DNA of 64,000 nt, from the NCBI GenBank assembly GCA_024663395.1, contig JANFAH010000037.1:590202-654201 (forward strand), in the 5' to 3' direction. Shown piece by piece: positions 15,213 to 27,675 of this stretch. Position 1 is the first letter of the stretch. Each line of letters starts with the position of its first letter. A model generated the notes under the pieces. The model searched no databases, was not told the origin of the DNA, and worked only from the letters and a program-made list of their open reading frames with translations. Source of the DNA: Pisolithus tinctorius (lineage: Eukaryota > Basidiomycota > Agaricomycetes > Boletales > Pisolithaceae). A program made the translations under genes and the position numbers.

Positions 15213-17517
15213 ATGGTTCAAACTGCTCCATACGGAACGTGGACGTCCCCTATCACACCGGAGACTGTTGCCACTAGCGTACGTGGCTCATCCCTCACTT
15301 GTAACTGCACTTACACTTTTCGTATGGATAGAGCATCGTATTCGATGATGTGCTAGTCGACCCCATTACATCGGTCGTGTACCATATCGAACAGCGCCCC
15401 GATGAAGGCGGTCGATCTGTAATTGTCAACACGGCTGAAGGTCGGGACGTGATCCCATCTGATTTAATGCGCGCGATGCCGTGAATGAATATGGCGGTGC
15501 TGCAGCCGTTGTGTATGGAGGCGTCGCCTATTTCTCGAATGCAACAGACGGCAGAGTGTATTCAGTCAAAGACGAACAGGGGCAGTGAGCCGAGCCCAGT
15601 CTCACCCGGTACGTCGACGTTAGTTAAAAGTGCCGTTCTCGACTGCTAGAACCGATCCGCCGCCAGAGGATCCCAACAAACAATATCGCTATGCCAACTT
15701 TGCCGTGCATCCTGTTCAAACTAATTTGATCGCATCTATACTCGAATATCATCCCGACGAAAACCCCCAGAACGTTGTAACCACTTTATGTGTCCTTGAT
15801 ACCACGACAGCCGCACGCACAGGCCTTGTGAAAGGCGCAGATTTCTATGCTGCTCCAGTCTTCAACCCTTGTGGAACTAAGATCGCCTGGCAGGAGTGGT
15901 ACCAGCCAGACATGCCCTTCGAAGGAGCCTTGATTTATGTCGCAGATGTCTCGATCAAAACGGTACCATTGTCCTCTCTAACACGACGCGCGTCGCCGGG
16001 AAAAAGCTCGAGATCTCCGCAGGATACCCCTCTTGGATCTCTGACACCGCCTTACTTTATACTTCCGACTATACTCCCGGCTCGTCCATCCGTTTCCAGA
16101 ACCCGTTCATCTATTCCACTGACACCGGCTCCTCTCGAGCTGCACTTGCAACTCCGATCGCACAGGACTTCGCTGAGCCTGCCTGGTACTTTGGGCTTTA
16201 TCCTTACGCTCTCCTGGGAGACGGCAGTTACGGGGCATTCACTGCCTTCCAGGATGGCCGCAATATCCTATATATTCTTAATCTCACCAAACCTTCCGAC
16301 CCGGTACAAATAGTTGATTTCCCATTCGTGGTGGCGCAACATCTGAAGCAGGCGGGTCCCAATGCTACGACGTTTGTTTTTACAGCTAGCTTGAACAATC
16401 AACCTGGTGGCGTGCTTCAGTGTTCACTTGGAGCCGCACCTTCGTTTGTCCCGACTTACGAGTACTTGAAAAGGAGTTCCGCGCAGCCGGTGGATGACGC
16501 GTACATTTCAGTCCCCAAACCCTTTACGCTGTACAAGGGTGGTGATCCTAACCCAATCTATGCCATCCTGTACCTCCCGAAGAACCCTGACTTCGAAGGA
16601 CCAGCTGGAAAGAAGCCACCCTGCATCACGGGTGTGCATGGAGGCCCAACTTCCATGTCGACGCAGGCATTGGACTTGAAAAAGTTGTATTTTACTAGCC
16701 GTGGATTTGCTTGGTGAGTAACTGCAACTTTCGGCGATATTGGTGACTGGTATCGACCGACGATAAAACTGTTAGGTTGGATGTGAACTATCGTGGATCA
16801 TCGGGATACGGCCGAAACTATATGTGAGTGAGCTTCTTCCCCGTAAATGATCACAAATACAATTGCGCACTCCTAGTGAGCTCCTCGCTGGTAATTGGGG
16901 TATCCTGGACAATGAGGATTGTGAAGATGCTGTTACAATGGTCGATAAACAACAAGGCTTGGTTGATAGCAAGCACGCTGCAGTCCGGGGAGGCTCCGCT
17001 GGCGGGTTCACCACGCTTTGTTCGACTACCACAGCCAAAAACATTAAGTATTACAAGGCCGCGACGTCTGCCTATGGTGGCATATCGGACCTTAAGCTTT
17101 TGGCTCAGGCGACGGAGAAGTTCGAGTTGCAGTACATGTACAAGCTCTTGGGTGGTTCTCCGGATGAAATCCCGGAGGTGTACGAGGAGCGCAGCCCGTA
17201 TTACAATGTTCTCGACCCATTTGGTCAGCCCCAGATGACTATTCCACTTCTCGTGAGTTACGATTTTGTCGATGCCCACGCACATGACTGACTGACCCAT
17301 TTGTGTACATGTCGTGTAGATGTTACAAGGAAAAAACGACCCTGTGGTTCCAGAAGATCAGGCCACCGGATTCTTGGAAAAGATCAAGCAGGAAGCGCCA
17401 AACGAGAAGCTTTCTTACCACTTCTACGATGGCGAGGGTCATGGCTGGAAGAAGGCGAGCACGATCAAAGACGCATTGATACGTGAACATAAGTGGTATG
17501 TGGAGAACCTATTGTAA
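15213..17517 (+). pseudogene. S9 family peptidase, copy 1 (frameshifted)
   Basis: Same exon plan as the intact copy 18621-20926: MVQTAPYGTWTSPITPETV, intron, SIVFDDVLVDPITSVVYHIE, then propeller and alpha/beta-hydrolase domain. Compared base by base, copy 1 has single-base deletions near 15470 (atctgatttaatg) and near 15957 (gtctcgatcaaaacggt), and an altered gaacaggggcagtgag near 15585 that also breaks the frame. The catalytic half stays open: GGSAGGFTTL nucleophile region, GKNDPVVP (Asp) and GEGHGW (His), ending at TAA 17515-17517. The 5' half therefore cannot be read through, and this looks like a recently dead duplicate. A truncated product from an internal start is conceivable but lacks the complete propeller. 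Confidence 0.85.
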
Positions 17518-18620
17518 TTGTTTGCTTGTGTCCGAGAGTGTACAGTATCTGAATGTAGTCGCCTTCTCGAGATCTGTCTTAACGGATTTGTGTCACTGCC
17601 AGCGACTTGGGAGACAAGTGGTGAAAGCTCCACCACTCAACATCACAAGATGGTCCTTCGCAAAACACACATTTCTGTGGGTATTAGTGAGAAAGGTGGC
17701 TACCACCGCAGGCGGTCCTTCCGGAGCCAAAACTGACATGTTTTTATGCAACTTCCGTAATCCTGTCTTAAGACGATTGCCCTCTTAGTCACTCGGACCC
17801 ACCTCATCCAGAAAACGTCATTAGGCTCCTCTCAAACCCACTGCAGCAAAGACGACAGCGTGCGAAGTTAAGAGTGATATGGCTGTGACCAGATTACCAG
17901 GTATTCCCTGGCGATTGGCTTTAATTATTTACACTCATTCACTAGCAAGTCTGCCGCAACCTGCTTGAAGACGGTGCAGTTTTTTTTATACCTGATGCGC
18001 TGATCGTGCTCTGCAGGTTTTCGTGGCTCGATAGTGAGTTTCCGATCGGCTAGTATGTTCATGTATGGGCTTAGCAGCCACGCAGTGTTTCGAAAGGGTA
18101 CGAGTTGACTGTCAATCACGACTTCATTCTGACAAGTGCTTGGTGTCCTTTGTCCTCCTTTTCCATAGGATTCGCAGTCATGCTTGCATCCGAGGCGGCG
18201 GCGACCGATCACCACATGAGACCTCCCAGTGCAACCTAGGCTCGGAATCCTGCGAGAACTGCAGTGTGTAGAGTCCACGGACATTATCATATCTGGAGGC
18301 TTCTACTGGTATACAGTGGGGCCTCACGCACATGCATCAGAAGGACTATTCAGCCTGCCATCCGGTTACACGGTAATACCGTGTTTGCGCCGAACCGAAA
18401 TGGCGAGAATGCCCTCAAACTCCAAATCTAACCCTTGTAGTCGGCAGACGGATACCTATTGTGTCGTTTCATTCGAATTCCTCTGATGCAACAGGTTCAG
18501 AAGTGCGGAGCATGGTCCATCGGAATCCCGACGATGCCCTATAAAAGAGATCGCATTTTTCGATCATGATGCTTTGGCCCAGTCGCTCTCAGGCGCATTC
18601 CTCCCAGTAATCAATCACCT
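17518..18620 (+). promoter_or_regulatory. Spacer with TATA box of S9 peptidase copy 2
   Basis: No gene is seen in 17518-18500. TATAAAAG lies at 18540-18547, 81 nt before the ATG at 18621, within a promoter block shared with copy 1. Confidence 0.6.
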
Positions 18621-20926
18621 ATGGTTCAAACTGCTCCATATGGAACGTGGACGTCCCCTATCACACCGGAGACTGTTGCCACTAGCGTACGTGGCTCATC
18701 CTTCAGTTTTAACTGCGCTTACACTTTTCGTATGGATAGAGCATCGTATTCGATGATGTGCTAGTCGACCCCATTACATCGGTTGTGTACCACATCGAAG
18801 AGCGCCCCGATGAAGATGGTCGATCTGTAATCGTCAACACGGCCGAGGGTCGGGACGTTACTCCCTCTGGCTTCAACGCAGCTGATGCCGTGAATGAGTA
18901 TGGTGGAGCTGCAGCCGTCGTGTACGGAGGCATCGCCTATTTCTCGAATTTAACAGACGGCAGAGTGTATTCAGTCAAAGACGAAGAGGGTAGTGAGCCC
19001 AGCCCTGTCTCACCTGGTATGTTATTGTTGGTTAAAGTGCAGTTCTCCAATTCTTGGCTGATCTGCCGCCAGAGGATCCCAACCAACAATATCGCTATGC
19101 TAACTTTGCCGTGCACCCTGTTCAAACTAATTTGATCGCATCTATCCTCGAATATCATCCCGACGAAAACCCCCAGAACGTTGTAACCACTCTGTGTGTT
19201 ATTGATACTGCGACTGCGACACGGACAGGCCTTGTGGAAGGCGCAGATTTCTACGCTGCTCCAGTCTTCAACCCGTCCGGTACTAAGATCGCCTGGCAGG
19301 AGTGGTACCAGCCAGACATGCCCTTCGAAGGAGGCTTAGTCTATGTCGCAGATGTCTCAATCGAAGACGGTGCCATTGTTCTCTCTAACACGACGTACGT
19401 TGCCGGGGAAAAGCTCGAGATCTCCGCAGGATACCCCCTTTGGATCTCTGACACTGCCCTACTTTATACTTCCGACTATACTCCCGGCTCGTCCCTTCGT
19501 TTCCAGAACCCGTTCATTTATTCCACTGACACCGGATCCTCTCGAGCTGCGCTTGCAACTCCGATCGCACAGGATTTCGCCGAGCCTGCCTGGTACTTTG
19601 GGCTTTATCCTTACGCTCTCTTAGGAGACGGCAGTTACGGGGCATTCACTGCCTTCCAGGATGGCCGCAATATCCTATATGTTCTTGATCTCACCAAATC
19701 TTCTGATCCGGTGCAAATAGTTGATTTCCCATTCGTGGTGGCGCAACATCTGAAGCAGGAAGGTCCTGATGCTACCACATTTGTTTTTACAGCTAGCTTG
19801 AACAATCAACCTGGTGGCGTGCTTCAGTGTTCACTTGGAGCCGCACCTTCGTTTGTCCCGACTTATGTGTACTTGAAAAGTAGCTCTGCGCAACCGGTAG
19901 ATGACTCGTACATTTCAATCCCCCAACCCCTTACATTGTACAACGATGGCGATCCTAACCCAATTTATGCCATCCTGTACCTCCCGAAGAACCCTGACTT
20001 CGAAGGACCAACTGGCGAGAAGCCACCCTGCATCACAGGTGTGCATGGAGGCCCAACTTCCATGTCAACACAGGCAATGGACCTGAAAAAGTTGTACTTC
20101 ACCAGCCGTGGGTTTGCCTGGTGAGTGGCTCCGGCTTCCGATGAGATCAGCAACTGACATCAATCAATGATGAAACTACTAGGTTGGATGTGAACTATCG
20201 TGGATCATCGGGATACGGCCGAGACTATATGTGAGTGAACATCTTCCCCATAAGCGATCACGAATACAACTGTGCACTCCTAGCGAGCTTCTCGCTGGTA
20301 ACTGGGGTATCCTGGATAATCAGGATTGTGAGAATGCTGTTACGATGGTCGATGAACAGCAGGGTTTGGTTGACAGCAACCGTGCTGCAGTCCGAGGAGG
20401 TTCCGCTGGCGGGTTCACCACGCTTTGTTCGACTACCACAGCCAGCAACAACACGTACTACAAGGCCGCGACATCTGCCTATGGTGGCATATCAGACCTT
20501 AAGCTTTTGGCTGAGAAAACGGAGAAGTTCGAGTTGCAGTACATGTACAAGCTCTTGGGCGGTTCTCCGGATGAAATCCCGGACGTGTACACGGCACGCA
20601 GCCCATACTACAACGTTCTCGATTCATCTGGTCAGCCTCAGATGACTATTCCACTTCTCGTGAGTCACGATTTTGCTTATGCCCACGTACCCTATGAATG
20701 ACGCACTTATGTGCACCTCGTACAGATGCTACAAGGAAAGGAGGATCCTATAGTTCCAGAAGAGCAAGCCATCATATTCTTGGCCAAGATCAAAGTGGAA
20801 GCACCAGACGAGAAGCTTTCTTACCATTTCTACGATGGCGAGGGTCACGGCTGGAAGCAGGCGAGCACAATCGAAGACGCATTGAAACGTGAACACAGGT
20901 GGTATTTGGAGAACCTACTGCTCTAA
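18621..20926 (+). CDS. S9 family (prolyl-oligopeptidase type) peptidase, copy 2
   Basis: Serine peptidase of the S9 dipeptidyl-peptidase/acylaminoacyl type, about 650 aa in six exons. Exon 1 is 18621-18686 and intron 1 ends at 18739. The N-terminal half is a beta-propeller (NEYGGAAAVVYGG, FAVHPVQTNLIASILEYHP, GADFYAAPVFNPSGTKIAWQ). The C-terminal alpha/beta-hydrolase domain has GVHGGPTS (oxyanion region), NYRGSSGYGRDY, GGSAGGFTTL (Ser nucleophile), GKEDPIVPEEQA (Asp) and DGEGHGWKQA (His). No signal peptide is seen, so it is probably cytosolic. The stop is TAA 20924-20926. It is the only full-length S9 copy here with an open frame; four other pieces of the family lie in the window (15.2, 3.7, 47.8 and 55.4 kb). 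Confidence 0.92.
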
Positions 20927-23182
20927 AGGTTGGTCTGCTGGTGTCAGGGAGTGTACGATATTTGACCGTAGTCGACTGCTTGAGAAATGTCTTAACAGAT
21001 GTGCCACTGCCAGCGACTAGGGAGTGGAAGCTCCATCGCTAAGTAGCACAGAATGATCCCTTTCGCAGAACATGAAGTAGATTTCTACGATCTATTTTCA
21101 CATCTTGTCAGAACACCGATGTATCTTCGCATGAAAATAGTCTCCTACCTCGTAAACAGAGTACAATGCTTTCTTGCGCAATCAAATACGTTTTGAGCGA
21201 ATCGTACTGTAACTAGTCTACCTTTGCTCACAAAGTGACTCAAGTACAGCAGATGGTGTAAAAGAAGCCGAAGGCCCGAGACGCGTGAGCTTTAGATGGG
21301 TTTAATCTTGAAGTGAAGGCTGATGAGAGAGAAGATAAAGCACTAATCGAGCAGTTAGCGAAGAAGATTTGGAAGAATGCCTGAGGGACTCACTCTAAGA
21401 TCCTGGACAAGATAGTAGAACACACGAAGACCTTCGGGGTCTTCGCTATCCTGGATCTCAACCAACGACCCGATCTTTGCAGTCTAGCAAGCCCGTGAGA
21501 GGCGGAAATCGCCGTAGGATGATATTTGCGAACCTCAAATGCGATATGATCGTTTGCCTATCCGAATTTCAAGCTCCTGTTTCCCAACAATGTTCTTTTT
21601 CGGCCAATTTGTATCGTCTTCCCTGTGCACGAATGAACGAGGGTCAAAAATGTTTCTTTATCGAGAAGAAAAAGAAACAGTGGATGTTACTTTGTTATTT
21701 CACTCGACTCAACTATACGTTTGAGCTCCTTGACCACCAAAGGCCCTACCCACACTGCAACGATTGGTTAGTCGCGGTGTGACGAGCTCCGTAACTTTTT
21801 TCGACGAACTTTCTTTGCGAATCAGACTGTCGTTTCGGTAGTTGGAGTTGTTGGCATTAGCGCAGGCGACCATGTGAGTACTCGAACTCGAGGAACTCGT
21901 GGCCGTGTTTACCGGAGTGACCGGTGCTACACGCACGAGTCAGCCTGCCGCTCGCGTAGACGTGATGATATGATGCACGCACTAGTACCTAGATATATTA
22001 TGGGGTAAATAATGCTTTAGATGAGTCTGATAGGCTGGCTCACCTGAGGTAGAACGGATCGCTGTCGTAGGATGCCATGGTGGTCGTTGTCGAAGGCAGA
22101 TTGGCTGACTAATACGCTCGATGTTGTTTAGGTCCAAACAAAAGGAAATACACCTCCAAGCCAACCATTATTATTAGGGGGTGCGAGCATGTAGCTGTTG
22201 ATACGATCCTATCCCCACTGCTACTCACCCATTCATTCTTTGGTACGTCCTTTATACACTCGTCCTAAACGACAGTGCACACGGGGGCCTCGATTCTCAC
22301 ACCCGAGACACACCCTCGGTACTCAGTCTAAGAGGCACCCTGCGTTATGTGACCAGATTACTCTGAATGTGCCGCTGGTGAACTGTTGTCCAAGGCAGCA
22401 TCATGAACAAACCGCCAGATAGTCTTAGATCTGTCATGGGTTGCTCTGTCTTTAGAGGGGACCGATCGTTGTCGTCGTTTCTCAACGACCTCTTTCAAAA
22501 TGAGTGAGGTGGCTATGGGTGGAGACCTCGGCGTGCATGCTCAGCCAATCGAAGAAAATTGTTGGCCATTTCACGAGGATGTCCAACAATCCTTTGAGAT
22601 GTGGCGGCGCAGAATTGGCATCGTACCTTCCCCCGACCATGAAATGCAAGCACAATTCAAAAGACTGCCAATTTCAATGTAGTGTGGTGGCTACAACTAA
22701 TAGACAATTTCACGATACAGTACGGTAGCTAGGGAGGACGTGTAACTTGATTAAATGGAGTAGGAGAGAGGGCAACTAGAGGTTGCGCATGAGCGAAAGG
22801 AGCACCATTCTCGGCGGGCATGGCAGGGATTTCGAGATAAAAAGGACCTCTGTTCCCAGGAGGAATGTCCCTGAGAGGCCGAGCGCTTCCTCCCAAGGAA
22901 ATAATCTGTCTCCATGGGAATAGGTTCCAGGGCGAGGAACATCCCAGAATCTGAAGCTGTTGGACGTGTTCACAAGAATACCAAGTGTGACATCCCAGTC
23001 ATGCACATCATGAATCTGGGACTGGTCCAGCTTGGAGCTGGAATCCCTCAGGTGAATTATAGCTCACAAACCTTACGGAAGTTCAAGCCTTCAAGGGTAT
23101 TCTCACGTCAAGGAATGGAGCAAGAATAAACTCGATGTGGAGGCAACTAATACATTTGACAACCTGTTTTATGCAAAAATGC
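20927..23182. other. Spacer without a confident gene
   Basis: Two weak signals only. On the minus strand MASYDSDPFYLR at about 22075-22040, followed by a gtgagc donor, resembles the first exon of a small fungal protein whose continuation near 21710-21940 is serine-rich and unidentified. On the minus strand near 22760-22900 a frame reading SARPLRDIPPGNRGPFYLEI is protein-like but matches nothing I know. The plus frame 22500-22682 (60 aa) is unsupported. Confidence 0.35.
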
Positions 23183-26100
23183 TCACTGCAACTTCTGAAA
23201 CATGCTCTTGGACTGCTCCAAAGCCGCAATCTCTGCCTCAAGCACTTTTTGCTACAAGGAGTAGTGTTATTATAAACACGGCAACAAGTAAGATTCATTC
23301 ATAGCTCAAACTAACCTTATCCTCGTTGGCTTGTTGCACTGTCGTTGGTACGCTGTCTCGGTAGTCAGGCTGCGACATGACTTTTAATAGCTTGTCAAGG
23401 GTTAAGGTTCACAGCGTGGAATCTTCTTTTCCAACTTTGCGACCTCAGCTTCGAGATCAATGAAGCCCTGCATCGTGATTAGTTGTCAGGTCAGTCCATC
23501 ACCCTCCTATCATCAGGCTTACCTGAACAGACTAGGTATACAGCAACTGTTGGAGACAGGGCAGTTGACCCACAGCCAGGTGGCAACTGGGACAAATCTC
23601 CTATAACCGCCACGTTTGTACACCCTTTAAGTAGTGAACCTATAGTCGGTGCTTGAGATTCGAGGAGTGCCGTTTCCGCAATATCACTGGCATGAATAAC
23701 ACTGAGCAATTCACGATGAGTGACGAATCACAGGTATCGAGCAGGAAAACTCACATTGGATGTCCGACTGCAAATTGTATGATGCCGCAAGTGAAACGAC
23801 CAGTGCGGACCACAGAAAAGACAAGTTCAAATTGACCTCTCGGCATCATTAAAGACGAAAGATGCATCCTACAGAATAGAGAAAGACATGGGCCACATAC
23901 AGTCTGAAACCGTGTTGCAACATACCTGCGTTGGGTATCTGGAGACCATTATGGATGGGCCGTCATTTATTCTACGAGGGAGGCGCTGCCAAAGCTCCTC
24001 AGTGACAAAAGGCATAAACGGATGAAGAAGCCTGAGTCCGTAATCAAGGCATGTATAAAGTGTTTGCTGCGCCGAAATGCGAGTCTCTAAAGTAACTGTG
24101 GGATCAGTCATTGGCTTCATAGCTTCCTGTTGTGGAATCAGCTAGTAAATCTAGTATCAGACACAGAGGGACGTACGATGAACACATCACAAAGTTCATA
24201 GAGCCAGAAATTATAAACTGCCGTCTGTAGCCGCCATGAAATTTCTTGCTCAAAGAACTGTTGACGTTGGCTGAAGCTATGTTGAGTTTATGAAGGATCC
24301 ATTTTTCCACGAGGGTCTCGTTTCCAGTGGGCTGTGTTGGGTATTAGAATAACGAAGATGATACAGTAAGCGTACTTGCAGTCGGTACAAGCATTCGGAA
24401 TGAACGTGGAGTCCAGCTTGAGCATAAGCGAACTTGGTTGCGTTGAATATCTTGTTGCAGAACTTTCGATATCCCTCCACGCGGAGATGTCGAGATTGAT
24501 ATCCCGTCCTGCCAGGTATGCTCAGCGTAGTGCGACCGAAGAATCGAGACTGTGCTCACCTCCTCCGGATATACGCGCAGAGAGCGAAACGCAGGCCATC
24601 AGTACCGCACTCCGGGATCCCTCTAGGGAAATCTTTCTTCTGCCCAGCGATTGCCTTGGTAATTTCTTTCTCATTCTAAATTACCTTCATAAAGTTTCTT
24701 ATGAAGATCTGCGAGGGGTAGTCCGTAGATACATCCAAAGGATCGACAACATTGCCTAAGGATTTGCTCATCTTCCGACCGTGGGCGTCGCGCACCATGG
24801 CGTGACATAGCACTTCCGAAAATGGGACTTTGTCAGTTAGGTATATTCCGAGTAGAACCATGCGAGCCACCCAGAAGAAGAGGATGTCCCATCCTGTCTC
24901 AAGCATGCTCGCAGGATAGTAATGAGAGAGATCGGGAGTCTGTATACGTCTATTACCTGAAATTCGTGGGAATGGAGACGACGTACCCGTTCTGGCCATC
25001 CCATGATCGAGAAGGGCCAGAGACCAGACGAAACCATGTATCGAGAACGTCCTCGTCCTGTTCAAGCGTGAAATTGGCACCATTCGCCAGGGCTTTGGCT
25101 CGGGCAGTAGCTTCTTCAAGTGTTCGTCCGACGACCCAATTTTTGCCATCATTGACCTGCATCTGGTCAGATAGTGCCATGAGGATGCACGAAGGACACT
25201 GACATCAGCCTCAACGCCTTCAACACGAACAAAGTATGCAGGACATCTATGGCCCCACCAAAGTTGACGCGAGATACACCAGTCCTGGATGTTCTCCAGC
25301 CACCGGTACCAATCCGCCTCTGACTGCTTAGGACTTATCATGAGTTCCCCGTTACGAGTACGCTAACAATTCAGGTTATTGCAATATTCCACTAGGATAC
25401 CTCGTAATTAATACCTTGATTGCCTCTTCTGCAAGCGGTTTACAATTTACCCACCACTGCGGTTTCAGTATGGGCTCGATGATATCTCAGATTTGGCTGT
25501 TCGCTTATTGAGGCGATCGGGGTATAGTGATGCACAATACCACGTACCTGCAGATAGGGATTTGAATTGATTGTCTTTTATCTCAATGAAAGGCCGGCCT
25601 CCGTGAGCGCTTTAAACGACCTCTCTCCTCGCATGAAATCTTTTCATACCCTAGGAAGCCGTCAATACCATTGTCCCAGCAGAACCAAAATGCTAACCTG
25701 GAATTTTCTCACCCGCATTGGCATTTAATGTTCCATCGTCATTGAGGATATTGATGAATTCTAATCCGTGCCGCACACCAACTTCGTAGGTCGTTTGGAT
25801 CGTGGGCAGGTGTGATCTTCACGGCACCAGTGCCAAATTCCATGTCTACGACAATAGCATCGGTAACAATGGGTAAAAGGCGGTCGACAAAAGGATGTTT
25901 AGCGAATTTTCCGTGGAGATGCTAAGGCAAATTTTAGCAGATGGGTATGTAGACTTGCAACGGCCGCTCACCTTATACCGAGGGTCATCAGGATGTACTG
26001 CAATTGCGGAATCTCCCAACATCGTTTCCGGTCGCGTAGTAGCAACGACGATCTTCTCGTCTACAAAACAATTCCATTAATTAGAAGGCAAGGTCATTTA

Positions 26101-27290
26101 AAAAACACGTACCCGAGCCTTGTATGGGGTACGCAAAAGAGGTAATTACACCGAATTCGAATTTCTCCTTTAGATCATACCCCGGTACGTTTCAAGAGAG
26201 TTCTACCCTCTAGCTGTTTTTGATCTACCTGTACTGATAGTCAAAAACTATGTTCTCCTTGGGAATCTCGGTTATACCTCTAGATTGGACAGTGTGGTAT
26301 TCAGCTTGACACACAGTTGACAAGGCGATTAGCGCGATAAAGGATGCCCCCTTCATGCAGTCGACAAAATGTCTCGATGACAGCTTTTGAGAGTGACTGT
26401 GACGCGTCAGCAGAGAGTTTGCATCGCAAAACCCAGATACTGACTGGATCCATGGTAAATGCGACACGATCCCAGTCATAACTTCCTCCCGAGCCTGCGT
26501 AGCTGATTAGTGATACGAGCTTGATAGCTTGCATCAGGGTCAGTGAGATCAAAATTCCACGCGTGCAATCAACCTACTCGTTCTTCCAGTCCAAAACTTC
26601 GCCAGGAAAGTTTCCCTGCCCAGATCGTGTCGCGTCTTTCCCTCTAACTTGTATAGCCTCCGCTCAACAACGGACTGGGTGGAGATACCAGCGTGATCAA
26701 ATCCGGGGACAAAAGAGTCGTCTTGCCCAACATACGGTTTCCTTCAAACACGGGAAGTCAGTGTGGATTTGAATGTTGGGAGAAACTGCTGATACTCACC
26801 AGCGCACCAGACAGTCTTGGATGGCAACAGTGAGCGCGTGACCAATATGCAAGCTCCCGGTCACGTTTGGAGGAGGGGCGGGGATGACAAATTGTCCTTC
26901 GGGTTTGGCGGTCCCGTCCAGACTGTGTCTGGGGTTTAAAGAATCCCTGCGCTTCCCACCAATCGTACCAAGCGGCCTCCACGGCGTGCGGATTATAACT
27001 TGCGGCCATTGGCTGAGACATGTCTGGAAACGCAGGGTCATCCTTAGAGACTGAGATGAAATCATTGATCAAGCAACATACCCTTCTTCTCTCCCTTGGG
27101 AGTGGTGTTCTCGAAAACAGTCTCTTCCACTTTCAATGTTTTCTCCTTGTCTGCCTTCGCTTTCTTGTCTGAAGCAGGGGCAGCCTGTTTTAGTTGTTTT
27201 GCAGCTAATTTAGCTTCTTTCTCCAGCCTCTTTGCCTCTTTTTTAGCTGTAAGAGATGATCATCAATGTCTTCAAATTAGTAGCAGGTGC
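23183..27290 (-). pseudogene. VAS1: Cytosolic valyl-tRNA synthetase relic, near full length
   Basis: Class I synthetase that charges tRNA-Val. Read on the minus strand: a Lys/Glu-rich N-terminal extension (KKEAKRLEKEAKLAAKQLKQ, 27120-27250), [40 protein letters not shown] (HIGH motif, about 26830), [46 protein letters not shown] (KMSKS, about 24760), [11 protein letters not shown] and a C-terminal coiled-coil (LEAEIAALEQSKSMFQKLQ) ending at a stop at 23183-23185. Introns are retained. Frame breaks are clear: after FFKPQ near 26930, before GSYDWD near 26490, and a one-base loss in DTWF/SSGLWPF near 25035. It cannot encode a working enzyme; the functional gene must lie elsewhere. A partial second copy is at 57053-58675. 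Confidence 0.85.
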
Positions 27291-27675
27291 CATTAGTTTC
27301 TACCTGCATGTTTGGATGGGACACCATCCACTTGTGGCGCCCCTTCCCCTGCCCCTGCGGTGTGCATGCCAGAAAAATACAATGATGGTCGGTGATGTCG
27401 ATAGGCAAGTCTGAGATATCGATAATAAACCGAGATGACCATGCGGTAATTGGACTTTCGGAAGTCGGAGGTTCGGATGGCAAAATCTCGAGTCATGGCT
27501 TAGATAAGCAAAAATAGCCCCTGTGCTTATCCAATCAATTAGCCGAGCCTGTGCTGGCTGTTCCGTATACTCTCCGCTGCAGCCGACTAAGCCCAATGAC
27601 AGCCACGCCTTATCGACGACGGCCAGGCCTTAAAAGCCAGAGGCAATCCACGTCCCAGTGATTTAGTTACTAACC

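Noticed and set aside
16851..17300. 149-codon minus-strand open frame over the S9 peptidase
   Set aside because: Antisense shadow of the catalytic domain exon; equivalent frames do not keep their sequence in copy 2.
23869..25341. Reading the minus-strand KMSKS-containing frames as a short intact synthetase
   Set aside because: Neighbouring exons with the HIGH motif and the DTWF/SSGLWPF join are out of frame, so the whole locus is a relic.
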